Assembly: GCA_963971535.1 (NCBI GenBank)
Contig: OZ020590.1
Span: 153,926,034 to 153,990,033 of the forward strand
Origin: Notolepis coatsorum
Lineage: Eukaryota; Chordata; Actinopteri; Aulopiformes; Paralepididae
DNA length: 64,000 nt
Direction of reading: 5' to 3'
The position numbers and the translations under genes are program-made. The notes below the pieces were generated by a model. The model was not told the origin of the DNA. It ran no database searches and saw nothing but the letters and a program-made list of their open reading frames with translations. Below, piece after piece: positions 43,012 through 55,156 of this stretch (the stretch's first letter is position 1; every line of letters begins with the position of its first letter).

Positions 43012-44575
43012 GAGTGTAGTCTGGTCTTTGAGCTATAGTCTGAGTGTAGTCTGGTCTTTGAGCTACAGTCTGAGTGTAGTCTGGTCTTTGAGCTACAGCC
43101 TGAGTGTAGTCTGGTCTTTGAGCTACAGTCTAACTGTAGTCTGGTCTTTGAGCTAGAGTCTGAGTGTATAGTCTGGTCTTTGAGCTACAGCCTGAGTATA
43201 TAGTCTGGTCTTTGAGCTACAGCCTGAGTGTATAGTCTGGTCTTTGAGCTACAGCCTGAGTGTAGTCTGGTCTTTGAGCTACAATCTGAGTGTAGTCTGG
43301 CCTTTGAACTAGAGTCTGAATCTAGTCTTTGAACTAGAGTCCAAATTAAGTCTGAAGTCTTTGACCTAGAATCCAAATAATCAAGTCTGAAGTATTTTAA
43401 CTAGAGTGTAGAGTCCAAATCAAGTCTCAAGTATTTGAACTAGAGTCAGAATCAAGTCTCAAGCCTTTGAGCCAGAGTCCAAGTCTTGTCTTTGAGCCAG
43501 AGTCCAAGTCTTGTCTTTGAGCTAGAGTCCAAGTCTTGTCTTTGAGCCAGAGTCCAAGTCTTGTCTTTGAGCTAGAGTCCAGTCTTGTCTTTGAGCCAGA
43601 GTCCAGTCTTGTCTTTGAGCCAGAGTCCAAGTCTTGTCTTTGAGCCAGAGTCCAAGTCTTGTCTTTGAGCCAGAGTCCAAGTCTTGTCTTTGAGCCAGAG
43701 TCCAAGTCTTGTCTTTGAGCCAGAGTCCAAGTCTTGTCTTTGAGCCAGAGTCCAGTCTTGTCTTTGAGCCAGAGTCCAAGTCTTGTCTTTGAGCTAGAGT
43801 CCAAGTCTTGTCTTTGAGCCAGAGTCCAAGTCTTGTCTTTGAGCCAGAGTCCAAGTCTTGTCTTTGAGCCAGAGTCCAAGTCTTGTCTTTGAGCCAGAGT
43901 CCAAGTCTTGTCTTTGAGCTAGAGTCCAAGTCTTGTCTTTGAGCCAGAGTCCAAGTCTTGTCTTTGAGCCAGAGTCCAAGTCTTGTCTTTGAGCCAGAGT
44001 CCAAGTCTTGTCTTTGAGCCAGAGTCCAAGTCTTGTCTTTGAGCTAGAGTCCAAGTCTTGTCTTTGAGCCAGAGTCCAAGTCTTGTCTTTGAGCCAGAGT
44101 CCAAGTCTTGTCTTTGAGCCAGAGTCCAAGTCTTGTCTTTGAGCCAGAGTCCAAGTCTTGTCTTTGAGCCAGAGTCCAAGTCTTGTCTTTGAGCCAGAGT
44201 CCAGTCTTGTCTTTGAGCCAGAGTCCAAGTCTTGTCTTTGAGCCAGAGTCCAAGTCTTGTCTTTGAGCCAGAGTCCAGTCTTGTCTTTGAGCTAGAGTCC
44301 AAGTCTTGTCTTTGAGCCAGAGTCCAAGTCTTGTCTTTGAGCCAGAGTCCAAGTCTTGTCTTTGAGCCAGAGTCCAGTCTTGTCTTTGAGCCAGAGTCCA
44401 AGTCTTGTCTTTGAGCTAGAGTCCAAGTCTTGTCTTTGAGCCAGAGTCCAAGTCTTGTCTTTGAGCCAGAGTCCAAGTCTTGTCTTTGAGCCAGAGTCCA
44501 AGTCTTGTCTTTGAGCCAGAGTCCAAGTCTTGTCTTTGAGCCAGAGTCCAAGTCTTGTCTTTGAGCCAGAGTCCA
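43012..44575. repeat. Compound minisatellite: 30-bp units passing into 25-bp units
   Basis: Left part about ten units of TGAGTGTAGTCTGGTCTTTG plus AGCTACAGTC. A degenerate transition lies at 43310-43450. Then come about 45 units of AGTCCAAGTCTTGTCTTTGA plus GCCAG, with 24-bp variants lacking one A. Frames of the type LDSGSKTRLGLWLKDK are repeat products. Confidence 0.95.
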
Positions 44576-44960
44576 AGTGTAGTTGAAAAGTGTATGGACT
44601 GAGGTCATGCATGAGTGTTTCAGGCAGTTGACTTAATGTTCCGCCATCGATTAAAAACACACTTCTTCAATTAATATCTGAAACTACTAACCTTTGTACT
44701 GTCCTTTACTAGTTATATGCACTTTGCTACTAAGTAATCTACCGTAGGCTATATTACTACCTACTATGCTAGTCTATACTACTATGCTAAATGCACTCAA
44801 GACTGTAGCACTCAAGTTCAACACTGTTTGACGAAACAATCTTACTTACCCTTAGCTGCCAGAGTTGTACCCTTCCTGCTGACTTATTGTACAGAACTTG
44901 TAAGTCGTTTTGGATAAAAGCGTCAGCTAAATTACTAAAAGTAAATGTAAATGTGCTGGC
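44576..44960 (+). mobile_element. Retroposon with GTCGTTTTGGATAAAAGCG tail
   Basis: The end AAGTCGTTTTGGATAAAAGC, GTCAGCTAAATTACTAAAAG and TAAATGTAAATG is a 3' terminus I recall from a common teleost LINE/SINE family. The upstream 300 bp is probably its body but is not recognisable. Confidence 0.5.
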
Positions 44961-46124
44961 CCGCTTGCTTCTCCCTGTAGATTTAAGGTGATTTATGCGA
45001 GGGGGCGTGACACTTTTGATAACAGTCACTCAAAAGAAATGTCACACACCTCCAGAATTCTGATGTGTGGTTGTGTGTGATTGGATGGCAGGTCAACCTT
45101 GCCATGGATATACTTTGGTTTTAGCTGTGCGTAACGAGGTGAACCTGATGCCTTTTACGGTCTGGTGTTTTTAATTTAATTTAGATTTTAGTGTGATTTT
45201 ATTTTGCACGTTTTTTAGATTTGTTTTGTAAATTGTGGACAGTCCCTTGATTTCCCCCCTGCTAATTGTGTTTTATCTGTCAGAGGTGTGCTGATGACCT
45301 GCCCCGGTATATATAAGCCCTCACCACATGGCAACAGCAGAGCAGTTGGATGTTGGTCCAATACAGGAGGGACTCCTTATTATCTTGTCGTTTGATTTCT
45401 GCTCTACTCTTAATGTTTGGTCGATCCCGTAAATCCACTCTCTCATTTTGGGTTGTTTTAAATGGGTTTTAATTACATATGATACTAAAAAGAAATGTAG
45501 GTACTTGAGACTCTTGGCATGTCAAATACAATTACAACTTGGAATTCCTGGTTGCTGTTATTGGTTGCACACTCTTGTCCGGAGTCCTAGAAGAGAACCT
45601 CCTCTTTTAAACTGTATAAATCAGAGCTCCCTAAACTATTGGTATGAACCTAGGGTGGCTAGTCATCTGCCTTACTACATTTGTATACATGGACGAGACA
45701 AGGACAAGGAGAAGGAATGATCATCACGTCAGAATAATTACCAGCGTTCTAATGCTTTGCATGGTGCCAGTTCTATTGAAGTCTATACTTCTATAAAATA
45801 TACAAGCTATCTGAGGAAATATACATCAAACGTTAGTTAGTTAGCAATGCAACAAATTGCCAGTTTAAATGACGGGTTATAAACGAGGAGACGGTTGATC
45901 CCATTCAACTGAAAGTTTCCACACTTCACGACGTGCTACACAGTGACACGATGACCTTTCCTTCTTTTTCATAGTTTCCTTGGGACGAGACAGAGCAGAT
46001 GAGATGAACAAAAAGCAGTCGAGCGCGTGCCTCGCTTTGTTACCATCGAGACGACAGAAACCTTCACCGAAGCATATATAAACGATGAATAAGCGACACT
46101 TTAATTCATGTCGAACGACAGTTT
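44961..46124. other. No gene recognised
   Basis: Apparently unique. TATA-like GGTATATATAAGCC at 45307-45320 and GCATATATAAACG at 46072 could be promoters, but no associated coding exon is visible. Confidence 0.35.
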
Positions 46125-46604
46125 ATCAATGTTAGGGTAGCGTTTAACTGAGCCCAACGGCAGAACACAGGGAGAGGAGAATGGAGCGGTTTAGGTTTGT
46201 TTAATCCGATAGGTACCATGCAGACAGGTTACAGTGAATACAGGAATGTACAAAGGTGCGAGCGCGAGCGTCCGCAGGAGCGTCCAGGCGGGTGGTGTCT
46301 CGCCAGACAGCGTAGGCCGGCGGCAGCTGGTCCTGGGCACAGGGAGATTAGAGCAAGGCAGGAAAACAGACAGAGCAGCAATAAAGGTTACGTCCTCGTA
46401 CCTAGGTAGGTATAGCAACACTCGGACGGTGAGTGGCAGGAACCGCAGGGCTCATATCAGCGCCGGTGATGACCTGGCGAGTCTCAGGTGTGCAGATAGG
46501 ACTTGGCTGACAGCGTGTGGAAACTGTGACAGGAAGATGCCCATATAAGGGGGCGTGGAAGTAGTAGGTGAGAGGGAGGCCCTGGCTGTGATTGTAACAA
46601 TCAA
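46125..46604 (-). mobile_element. Solo LTR (470 bp) with 5-bp TSD
   Basis: The LTR is 46130-46599 and ATCAA flanks it on both sides (46125-46129, 46600-46604). On the minus strand it starts TGTTACAATCACAGCC and ends ACCCTAACA, with a TATA-like CTTATATGGGC about 55 bp from the start and an ATTAAA signal further on. No internal retroelement sequence remains, as expected after LTR-LTR recombination. Confidence 0.75.
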
Positions 46605-47064
46605 GTGTTGAGCGCCCTGGCATAAATAAGTCTCTTTTTCTTGGAATAATAAAGGGATAGATAATTGAATAGCGCTTTACTTGAGGGGTAACACGATGAT
46701 AATCATGTCGCCTACAAATAAAAACGTTTCTTCCACCAGCTTAACTCATTCAACGCCATAGCCAGCGCCCATCTCTGCTCTCTAGCGCCAGCTTTCCATT
46801 GCCTATTTTCACGACATTTCACGATTTTTGCTGATCTATTGTATATTCTATAATATTATAGCTATGGAGAGAATAGTCCGGCTCATTTGACAGACAGTAT
46901 TTTTTCATGTATATGTTTGCGTGTTATCCCGTGGTGAATATTGTATAGTTTCAGAGTGATCCGGGCTAATTCCTGGAAGCTGAGTTATGGAGCGCTATGT
47001 GCATTTTGCGAAAGTCCTTTGCGTTGCTCGCCTGGACACGATACTATTTCCAAATCAAAGGTAT
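46605..47064. other. No feature recognised
   Basis: Apparently unique, no supported frame. Confidence 0.4.
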
Positions 47065-47506
47065 ATAATAGGCAGGGCTTGACGTTGACACCTGCCCACC
47101 TGCCCAGGGCTAGTGAAAATGCTGAGTGGCTAGCAGTGTTGTGCTAGTTACTGAAAAATAGTAACTCAGTTACTTTACTAGTTACTTCATTTCAAAGTAA
47201 CTTCGTTACTGTACTAGTTACTTACACCCAAAAGTAATGAGTTACTGTGAAAAGTAACTATTTAGTTATTTAAAAAAAAGATAAAAAAAAAAAATTGCTC
47301 CCGAGTCCCATGCCCTATAGTACTCAAAATCGGTTGATCAACTTGACAGTTTCCATTCACATCACCGAACTCTGCTAAGCAATGTGGTCTAGATACAAAC
47401 ACAAATCTGACACAAACAAATGTTGTCCCGAGTCATATAATAAGAAGTGCGCCGGTTGAAGGAACAGCCTTGATGTCGCCGGAGCGTTTCATTATAACCA
47501 TTATAA

Positions 47507-48880
47507 TTCAAGGGTACTACGACTATGCTTGCACCTCATGGTACCAAAGCACCTCAAAGGCGCTTAAAACAAAATTACAAACATCACAAAACAAACTGGT
47601 CAGACTACTACTTGACCTGAACCCCAGAACCCACCTCACCCCTGCCCACTTTGACAACCTAGGATGGCTTAGAGTAGACGACAGAGTACAGCAACTTGCA
47701 ATGGGCCTGGTCTACAAGATACACTATACGACCGGGGTACCCATGTACATGTCAAAATACTTCCCAAAGGTCAGTGAATACCACAACCACTACACGCACA
47801 ATTAGAGGGGGGCTTCCCACCCTCCAGAACATTTACAACAAGCGGTGCAAGGGGAAGGCTAAGAGAATTATTAAGGACTCGAGCCACCCGAACAACTGCC
47901 TCTTTGAACTGCTGCCGTCAGGCAAGCGATACCGGAGTCTTATGGCGAGCACAGAAAGACTCAGAAGGAGCTTCTATCCCCAGGCCATCAGGCTGCTAAA
48001 CGAACAATAATCGCTAAACGAACAATAATCACTATGCAACAACCATCAAATGCACACAGCACACACACCCACACGCACACACTCACTCAAACAAACAACA
48101 CACTGCAGCACCCACTCTCCACACTTTAGATCACACAAACACACTTACACTTTATATTTATTGATAAAGGATTTGCACTACAACTCGTACACCTACTGTG
48201 AATTGTACCTAAACTGCACCTCGTCCATTTATGCCTTGCACTATATAGTATTGTATATTAGTACACTGCACAGTATTGTATATTGTATGGTAACTACGTC
48301 TACGAACATTGTACATATGTCTAAACTGAACACTGTGACCTCTTTTTTTTACTTCTAATTTTTACTATGTCTTTATTTCATACTTATCTTGTCATGCACA
48401 GTCTCTGGAGCGCAACAGTAAGAAGCATTTTGTACAAAAGTATTCTGTACTTCTGTATGACAACTATTAAAGAAAATTAAAGAAACTTGAAACTTGAAAA
48501 CACCAGAGGAAGCTCAACAAATCATGTAAAACCCAGATTCGGCTCAAACAAGGGACTAAACACGTTTCGCAATTATGCCACAACAATGTGGAACGCCCTA
48601 CCCAAAGCTAGGGGTAACAGTACTGTATATTTGAATACCGTTTATGTCACAAATGTATCAGTACTAAATACCTATATGTCCCTATGCCATAAATGTCATG
48701 TATGTTGTGTATGTCATAAATGTCTATATGAATTGAAAATGGGGGACCCTGATGGAAACAAGACAAACGTCTTTCTCAGGTCTGCATCCCCTTAACAATT
48801 GTATGTATTGAGCCGTACTGTATTGTACCCATTCTGCAATCTGTTAAATAAAGTTTTCATTCATTCATTCATTCATTCAC
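47507..48880 (+). mobile_element. L2-type LINE 3' part, split by a Rex1-like insertion
   Basis: Coding from YYDYACTSWYQSTSKALKTK to MYMSKYFPKVSEYH (to about 47797) resumes at 48500 with the GSNKGLNTFRNYATTMWNAL block. A UTR deletion follows at about 48607, and the copy ends in GTTTTCATTCATTCATTC. Confidence 0.85.
47798..48499 (+). mobile_element. Rex1-like LINE 3' end, nested in the L2
   Basis: C-terminal coding [20 protein letters not shown] then [20 protein letters not shown] to RLLNEQ and stop (48007). The UTR and GAAACTT-type tail match 1266-1990 almost base for base. 5'-truncated. It interrupts L2 codons between TACCACAACCACTACAC and ACACCAGAGG. Confidence 0.85.
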
Positions 48881-50091
48881 CATCTTGCAAGTTGCAACGT
48901 TGTTTAAGATATCAATCAAAGCATTGCAACGTTAGAATAGTTAGGATATCAATTGTGCATGAAAGGACTATATTTATATTGTTTGATTAGTATTATGAGA
49001 TTCCCTGGCAGATTTCGTACAGTCAAAATCCGTTGATCAACTTGAGTTTCAGTGAACACATTGCACTGACTCACCAAAGTCTGCGGTGGTTGAGATGTAG
49101 TAACGTTACGTTAGTCCAGTTGACTCCAGCAGCGCCTCAAACATGTTCTTTATCTCGTTTCCATGTTGTATATTAATTATCTCTCCAAGTAGTTGCTAAA
49201 TGGTTTGTTAGTTTGTTACTGCGTTCTTTTTATGTAGATTCATAGCGAGCGTTTGTTTTGTTTACAATAGAGAGGGTCTATTTCTTTCCGTAGCCGCATT
49301 TCTTGCGCACTTCTGATTGGCCAGTGGCCAGACTCGCCTCGTATCATTCTACGCGGGTGGGGATGAGGATAATAATAATAATAATAATCACTACCGCTCG
49401 CTATCAATCTACGCCGTATATAACGCAAATAACGCAGTGACGAACCATTCAGTAACGTAAGTAGCGTTACTGAATTTCAAAAGTAATGCGTTAGAGTACT
49501 AGTTGCGGCAAAAAGTAACTTCGTTTGTAACGCGTTAGTCCCAACACTGGTGGCTAGTGACTTTGGAAAACCACTAGCCACAGTGGCTAGTGAGCCAAAA
49601 AGTTAACGTCAAGCCCTGCATAGGTGTGTCTGATAGTGTTCACGGCGTTTGGAGCAATAATATATTTGCTAGGTTTAACACAGCCAAGGCATAGGTGTGT
49701 CAATGATAATGTTCACGGCGTTTGGAGCAACAATGTAATTGCTAGGTTCAACACAACTCTTCCACATCTACACCCTCCATCTTGTCCCAGTCAGCCGTTG
49801 CCCTAACTGGAGCTCCTTTTGCGGCTGAGTCACTGGTCGCAGGCAGTAGTAAACAATGGAGTCAACAGTCAGAAGCACATGTACAGTTGGCGTGTAGCAG
49901 TATGATTACAATGATACTGTCCCCAGCAGGGGTTAGTGAAGAAGAAATTACCTATATTTATAACTTTTTGGGTGGGGGCGTGAGTGCTGGATTTTTGGCT
50001 AGTGAAAATGCTGAGTGGCTAGTGACTTTGGAAAACCACTAGCCACAGTGGCTAGTGAGCCAAAAAGTTAACGTCAAGCCCTGATAATAGG

Positions 50092-50719
50092 TATTGTTTC
50101 ATCATAAAGGCATCAATGGGGGGGGGTCGTTTTGCGATGCTCTGATCGTCAGCAACAGCATACGTTTTGAATACTCGTTGCGATCATTGAAATCATTGTA
50201 TCAAAGTAGGGTTGACGTCATATAGTCCTTACCTTTGCTAGGAGTTGTTATTCCAAAATGAATATTCCAATTGTCTGATCGCGATTTCCAGTATTGATGT
50301 CCATCGGGTCCCTGACATGAAATGGCACAAAATATGCATCAAGTGTGCTGGACGCGTTCCAAGTTGCTCGAATGAAGCGTTTCACTTGCCCGGGTCCAAA
50401 TTCTCCACCCGGACCATATAAAATGTAACACACAGTATGAAATAAGGTTTCAAAGGGTAGGCGATACTGCCACCTAGCAGGATTCAGCCGGCATTGCACT
50501 CTTGAGGTCTCAGAATGAGTTCCAATGATAACACCGAGGTCTGTGAGAGTGTAAATTTTTTTTTAAACAATCTAAAAACGTAATATTAATAATATTTTGT
50601 GCAATATTTCCAGGCCTGAATGATTTAACCAGTCCGACCCGGCTGATAATTAAGTGCATAATATAGGCTCTAATGAGGAACTAACGTTCCATTTTACACC
50701 GAATGTGTCAGGACAGATG
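50092..50719. other. No feature recognised
   Basis: Apparently unique, short frames without domains. CCACCTAGCAGGATTCAGCC near 50471 is not repeated in the window. Confidence 0.35.
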
Positions 50720-50723
50720 CATT

Positions 50724-50983
50724 TGTAGCCGGTGTGATCTTGTCTGCGTTGTGTTTTAGTCGATTCGACCCCTGTTAAGGGATCGCCCTGAGTGGGAGTT
50801 GAACCCCGGACGCCCGCGTCGCGGGCGGCATCACAGACCACTAAGCAAGAAGAGAATTCACTTCTTGCTTCCGGGTCTGGATGCCTCTGGGGAGTGAGTT
50901 TACTTGCAGTACCGCTTAACGTCCACAGCCACTTCACGACTTGTACCTCGTGACTGTGGATATACTGCGGTACCTCCGTTACA
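50724..50983. mobile_element. Short TG...CA element with tRNA-like B box (second copy)
   Basis: CATT flanks both sides (50720-50723, 50984-50987). Ends TGTAGCCGG and CCGTTACA. The minus strand contains GGGTTCAACTCCC and GTGGTCTGTGATGCCGCCCG, aligning with the element at 15051-15295 only in part. Confidence 0.5.
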
Positions 50984-50987
50984 CATT

Positions 50988-51586
50988 TATACAGTGGTAG
51001 GTATAAAAGGGTTTTAACTATCAGTCAAGTCTCACACCTGATAACCGTGCTGGAAAATCCATCCAGAACCACTACAAATATCAAATCCCAATTTTCTTTT
51101 ACCTTCTTACCTAATTCTAAAAGTTAAATATGAGTTGAATAATATCCCTTTCTATGCTTTGTTTACAATAGTTCCTCATTAGTTCCCATGTATGTGCACT
51201 TAATCATTACATGTGTCATCTAATGTGTTAACGGATAATGTAATGTGATGTGATGTCTCCTCTCAGGTCATGTACCATTTTCGCTCCTTCCCATTTATGT
51301 CACAGTTAAGCTGGTTATTCAGCTCATTTAATTATGTTGTTTATTTAAATCAGTTATGTCTCACCTCGATTAGCACTGTGGTCGTGCTTTTTATATCAGA
51401 CAGAATGTTAGATTTACTCTGTGCCAAGGTAGATAAGAGGAGATGGGGGACTGCTAACGTCTCATTTGAAGATTAGTTTCAATAAAGGCGGGGAGGATTA
51501 TTTGACGTGTGATGAGTGTTTTATTTCCCTCTTGGCTTTTCTCTTTATTTTTTGTTGTGTTTTAGAAGACGACGATTAGAATGCCA
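50988..51586. other. No feature recognised
   Basis: Apparently unique, AT-rich, no supported frame. Confidence 0.4.
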
Positions 51587-51587
51587 T

Positions 51588-51840
51588 TGTGGTGCGACAG
51601 CCGCTCAGGATGTATAGCGGTCGTCTGGTAATCAGACGGTTCCTGGTTCGATTCCGGCTCCTCCCGGGCAGCGTGTCGAGGAGCGAGACACTTTAACCCC
51701 TAACTGCTCCCGATGAGCAGGTTGGCACCTTGCATGGTTGCCTCTGCCGTCAGTGTGTGAATGGGTGAAGAATGTGAGGCATAAGTTGTAAAGCGCTTTG
51801 GGAAAAAAGCTGTTATATAAAAATGCAGTCCATTTACCAT
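51588..51840 (+). mobile_element. tRNA-headed SINE, full body and tail
   Basis: B box GGTTCCTGGTTCGATTCCGG, body GCGAGACACTTTAACCCCTA, GGTTGGCACCTTGCATGGTT, and tail TAAAGCGCTTTGGGAAAAAA. Same family as 9505-9705. Confidence 0.7.
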
Positions 51841-52259
51841 TGGAAAATGGTCTTTCTTCATATCCATCCTAGGCACACATTCTCTAAAAAAAATTATTCC
51901 AGATAGCACAGCATCACCCACAGGGCCAAGGGCACTGAAAGGCTTCAAAACACAATGAGAAGCATTCCTACACTAATATAGTCTTTAATGTCCATAGAAA
52001 GCAAGTTACAAACACCCCTTGGCACGTATATGCAAAAAGCACGCCTGGTTTTAAATCAAGGCTTGGTTGATCAACTAATCAAGAGCACCTGCATCAATTA
52101 ACTCCTGACAAACAAGACGTTTGAAATGAATGTAGCGCTAGATTATTGTGACACATGAATAGTGAAATATAGACCAGATGTAGCCTACAAACGTGCTCAA
52201 ACAATCTACATTAACATTTATAAGAGAACGTGGGTGTATGAAGGAGTCTCTCCTTCACA
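51841..52259. other. No feature recognised
   Basis: Unique sequence up to the left border of duplication A. Confidence 0.4.
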
Positions 52260-52505
52260 GATGGTGGTTACCGTAGATATAACACCAGCCACCCTTCAGT
52301 CACCAGCTCACTGCTGGAATACACACTCATGTGGGTGCCGGGGATCGAACCGGCAACCTTTTGGTTACCGGTTGGCCTCTCCAGGCCGTTCCTGCCAGTG
52401 ATTTCACAAGGGGTCATGAGTTCCGTTCCTTCTTCAGTGGTTCGTAAACCCTATCAGAGGGACACTTTCACAGCACCTTGATAATATGGTCAGAATCTTG
52501 TCTGA
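52260..52505 (-). mobile_element. tRNA-related SINE, minus orientation (copy 2)
   Basis: Near-identical to 25321-25560. The TTGATTGA tract upstream of copy 1 is absent here, so the duplication border lies at this point. Confidence 0.6.
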
Positions 52506-52905
52506 ATCGTCATTCTTAACAATGGTGCCAGAGCGCCATCAGCAGGTGCCTTGAAATACTACCGTGTGTAATATGAATGAGTGGCTTGAATTCTCAGATT
52601 AATGGTCGGATCTGTAAATGTATTTGACCACATGCATTTTAGATGTACACTGTATGTGCATAGATTCTTGAGTTTGACTTGTAGATGGAAAACAATTATT
52701 TATTATTATTATTGCTTCTGAAATAATGTCTAAAGCTCTAAAGTCTAAAGCTCTCCTCCAATAATTAATGAAGTTAAATAGCCTGGAACATTGATAGAAA
52801 AAATATAATTTTATGTCAAAGTTCACCATTCTATCTATGATTGACTATGTAGGGATATCTGATTCGGAAATTCACCAAAACACTCTCTCTCTCTCTAATG
52901 CACAC

Positions 52906-53273
52906 TGGGGGTGTAAAGGTACACGTATCCGTACCGAACCGTTTCAGTGTGTACCATACCGTACCGAACGGCTGTGTACCGAACGAATACAACGGTATGT
53001 TTAACCAATAACGACTGCCCACTGGGGGCTGTTTTTTTCACAATCTAATATAATTATTATTATTTTTTTTCTTTACAAGTCGATTATTAATTTCAATATA
53101 GAATATTTGTTGACATCCCTACAAGTACAATTAGTTACTGCACACTACATCACCCCTGAGTGGAACATGGAAAGCCAAACTTTCCCCCACTGTACCGAAA
53201 ACCCGTAACAAACCGTGACTTCAAAACCGAGGTACGTACCGAACCGTGGTTTTTGTGTACCGTTACACCCCTA
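52906..53273. mobile_element. MITE with GGGGTGTAA ends (copy 2)
   Basis: Counterpart of 25976-26344 with a few base changes, including GGGGGTGT for AGGGGTGT at the left end. Confidence 0.65.
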
Positions 53274-53437
53274 CTAGTTACTATATGTATATCTGTACAT
53301 ATCTCTTACCTACTCTTACTAGTTACGCTGCTGGCCAGTATGACTTACTACCATAGTGTCTTTATACCTGTATCACTGTACATATTAATACTTAATACTA
53401 CAACTCTGTACATACATCTGATTAGCACTAATACTAA

Positions 53438-53555
53438 TCAGTGGCTCGGGAGGTAGTGCAGTCATCTGGTAATCTGGAGGTTCCCAGTTCGATTCCCCTT
53501 CTCCCGGGCAGCGTGTCGAAGTGTCCTTGAGCAAGACACTTAACCCCTAACTTAA
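53438..53555 (+). mobile_element. tRNA-headed SINE (copy 2)
   Basis: A box AGTGGCTCGGGAGGTAGTGC and B box GGTTCCCAGTTCGATTCCCC as in 26509-26625. Confidence 0.75.
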
Positions 53556-53686
53556 CCCCATTGCAGTAGTCGAGGGAGGCGAGACGTGACTGTTGATTGG
53601 ACGAGGAGTTGGGTGGCTTCATTTGTCAGCAAGGGGCGGATCCTTCTGCCGTTGCTCAGGAGGAACATTCCATGCAGGGCAGGGAT

Positions 53687-54465
53687 ACAAACTGGTCAGA
53701 CTACTGCTTGACCTTACTCATAGAACCCACCTCACCCCTGCCCACTTTGACAACCTAGGATGGCTTAGAGTAGACGACAGAGTACAGCAACTTGCAATGG
53801 GCCTGGTCTACAAGATACACTACACGACTAAATTACCCATGTACATGTCAAAATACTTCCCAAAGGCCAGTGAATACCACGATCACAACACCAGAGGGAG
53901 CTCCACAAATCATGTCAAACCCAGATTCGGCTCAAACAAGGGACTAAACACCTTTCGCAATTATGCCACATCAATGTGGAACGCCCTACCCACAGCTGTA
54001 AAGGAATGTGAATCACTACCCACTTTCAAAGAGCACCTACGGGAAACTGGCCCCTGAAAATGTCTAAACCCAACCCCTTCCAATGTACAGTAAATGTCCT
54101 AACCCAATAATACACAAGACCCTCTTGTTGGGACCAAGTAAGGTTTAATCGATATTCCAATGTACAGTTTTGCTTGTACAGTTTCCCCCACCCACCTCCA
54201 ATGTACAGTTCCCCCCCCCCACCTACCCAACCTCCTCCAATGTAGTTTCTACGTCAAATGTATATACTCTCTTTTTTTAGACTCTTTTTGTATCACAAAC
54301 AGTACTGTATTTGTAAATCTGGTATGTCATAAATGTATAGATGTAGCATTACTGTCTATCTGTATGTTGTGTATGTCATATATGTTATGATGAATTGAAA
54401 ATGGGGGACCCTGATGTAAACCAGACGAAAGTCGAAAGTTCAATCAATCAATCAATCAATCATAC
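53687..54465 (+). mobile_element. L2-type LINE 3' part (copy 2, UTR end deleted)
   Basis: Coding to MWNALPTAVKECESLPTFKE. After CAGACGAAAGTC the sequence jumps to GAAAGTTCAATCAATC, removing about 108 bp that copy 1 keeps. Confidence 0.85.
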
Positions 54466-54720
54466 ACGGCACACTGAGGCCTACAACAAACTGACCGGAT
54501 CTTCCTTTATTCATTATGTTGTACTGTAGCACTATTTTACTCTGTCCATTCTATTGCATAATTTTACTATCTATTCTATTCTACTATTCTATTATTGCAC
54601 TGTATTATTTTACTCTGTCTATTGCTTTTTATTACAGGTTCAAATCTGTCAGGTATTAAACTGTGTGGGTATCAAACAAGAGACTGTCAGGCTTTAAAAC
54701 TGTGTAGGAACCAGGCCTAG

Positions 54721-54831
54721 AACTGCACCCTGAGAGGGAACTGCAGCCTGAGAGGGAACTGCACTCTGAGAGGGAACTGCACTCTGAGAGGGAACTGCAC
54801 CCTGAGAGGGAACTGCACTCTGAGAGGGAGG
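54721..54831. repeat. 18-bp minisatellite, about six units (copy 2)
   Basis: Same unit as 27893-28137 with fewer copies. Confidence 0.9.
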
Positions 54832-55156
54832 TTCGAAGGGTCAAAGTGGGTATAAGACAGGAGGGAAGACTGTCAAGTTTTAAACTGTGGATACCAAACA
54901 GAGAAGGTAAAGACGACTTTGAACTGTTGAACAGTAATCCAGAACTATTTTATTGCACTGTAAAAAAATAAAAATAATAATTTGCATGGAATAGCGTACA
55001 AACTAAAGTATGTAGAAATTAATTTGGACTATAAACAATGCCTGTCAAATGAGCCATACTATTGTCTCCATAGCTATAATACAGAACACACAATGGGTCC
55101 GCAAACATCGCTAAAATGGTCAATAACGCTGGCGCCATTGAGTAAAGATGGGAAAA

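Larger units (their letters stand above)
47126..49557. mobile_element. Inner hAT-like element with 8-bp TSD
   Basis: GTGGCTAG at 47126-47133 and 49550-49557. Ends CAGTGTTGTGCTAGTTAC and, inverted, CAGTGTTGGGACTAACGCG, with many GTAACT/AGTTAC subterminal words. A paralogous uninterrupted sequence at about 50000-50040 has a single GTGGCTAG between the same flanks. The interior carries an L2 that itself holds a Rex1-like LINE. Confidence 0.9.
47065..50091. mobile_element. Outer hAT-like element with 8-bp TSD
   Basis: ATAATAGG at 47065-47072 and 50084-50091 flanks the element. Ends are CAGGGCTTGACGTTGACACC and, inverted, CAGGGCTTGACGTTAACTTT. Inside are a complete second hAT-like element (47134-49549) and a repeated terminal block (49550-49617 and 49998-50083). 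A direct repeat of about 65 bp starts CATAGGTGTGTC at 49617 and again near 49690. No transposase frame was seen, so it is non-autonomous. Confidence 0.8.

Noticed and set aside
42881-43018. Short peptide MAFCCEVPGCRDMRKEEGFG as a THAP gene
   Set aside because: Lacks the downstream THAP residues and runs into a stop and the minisatellite.
43427-44660. Several overlapping 100-229 aa minus frames (LDSGSKTRLGLWLKDK)
   Set aside because: Minisatellite frames; phase jumps whenever a 24-bp unit occurs.
46130-46599. Frames on both strands around 46191-46623 as small genes
   Set aside because: They lie within the solo LTR and show no domain.
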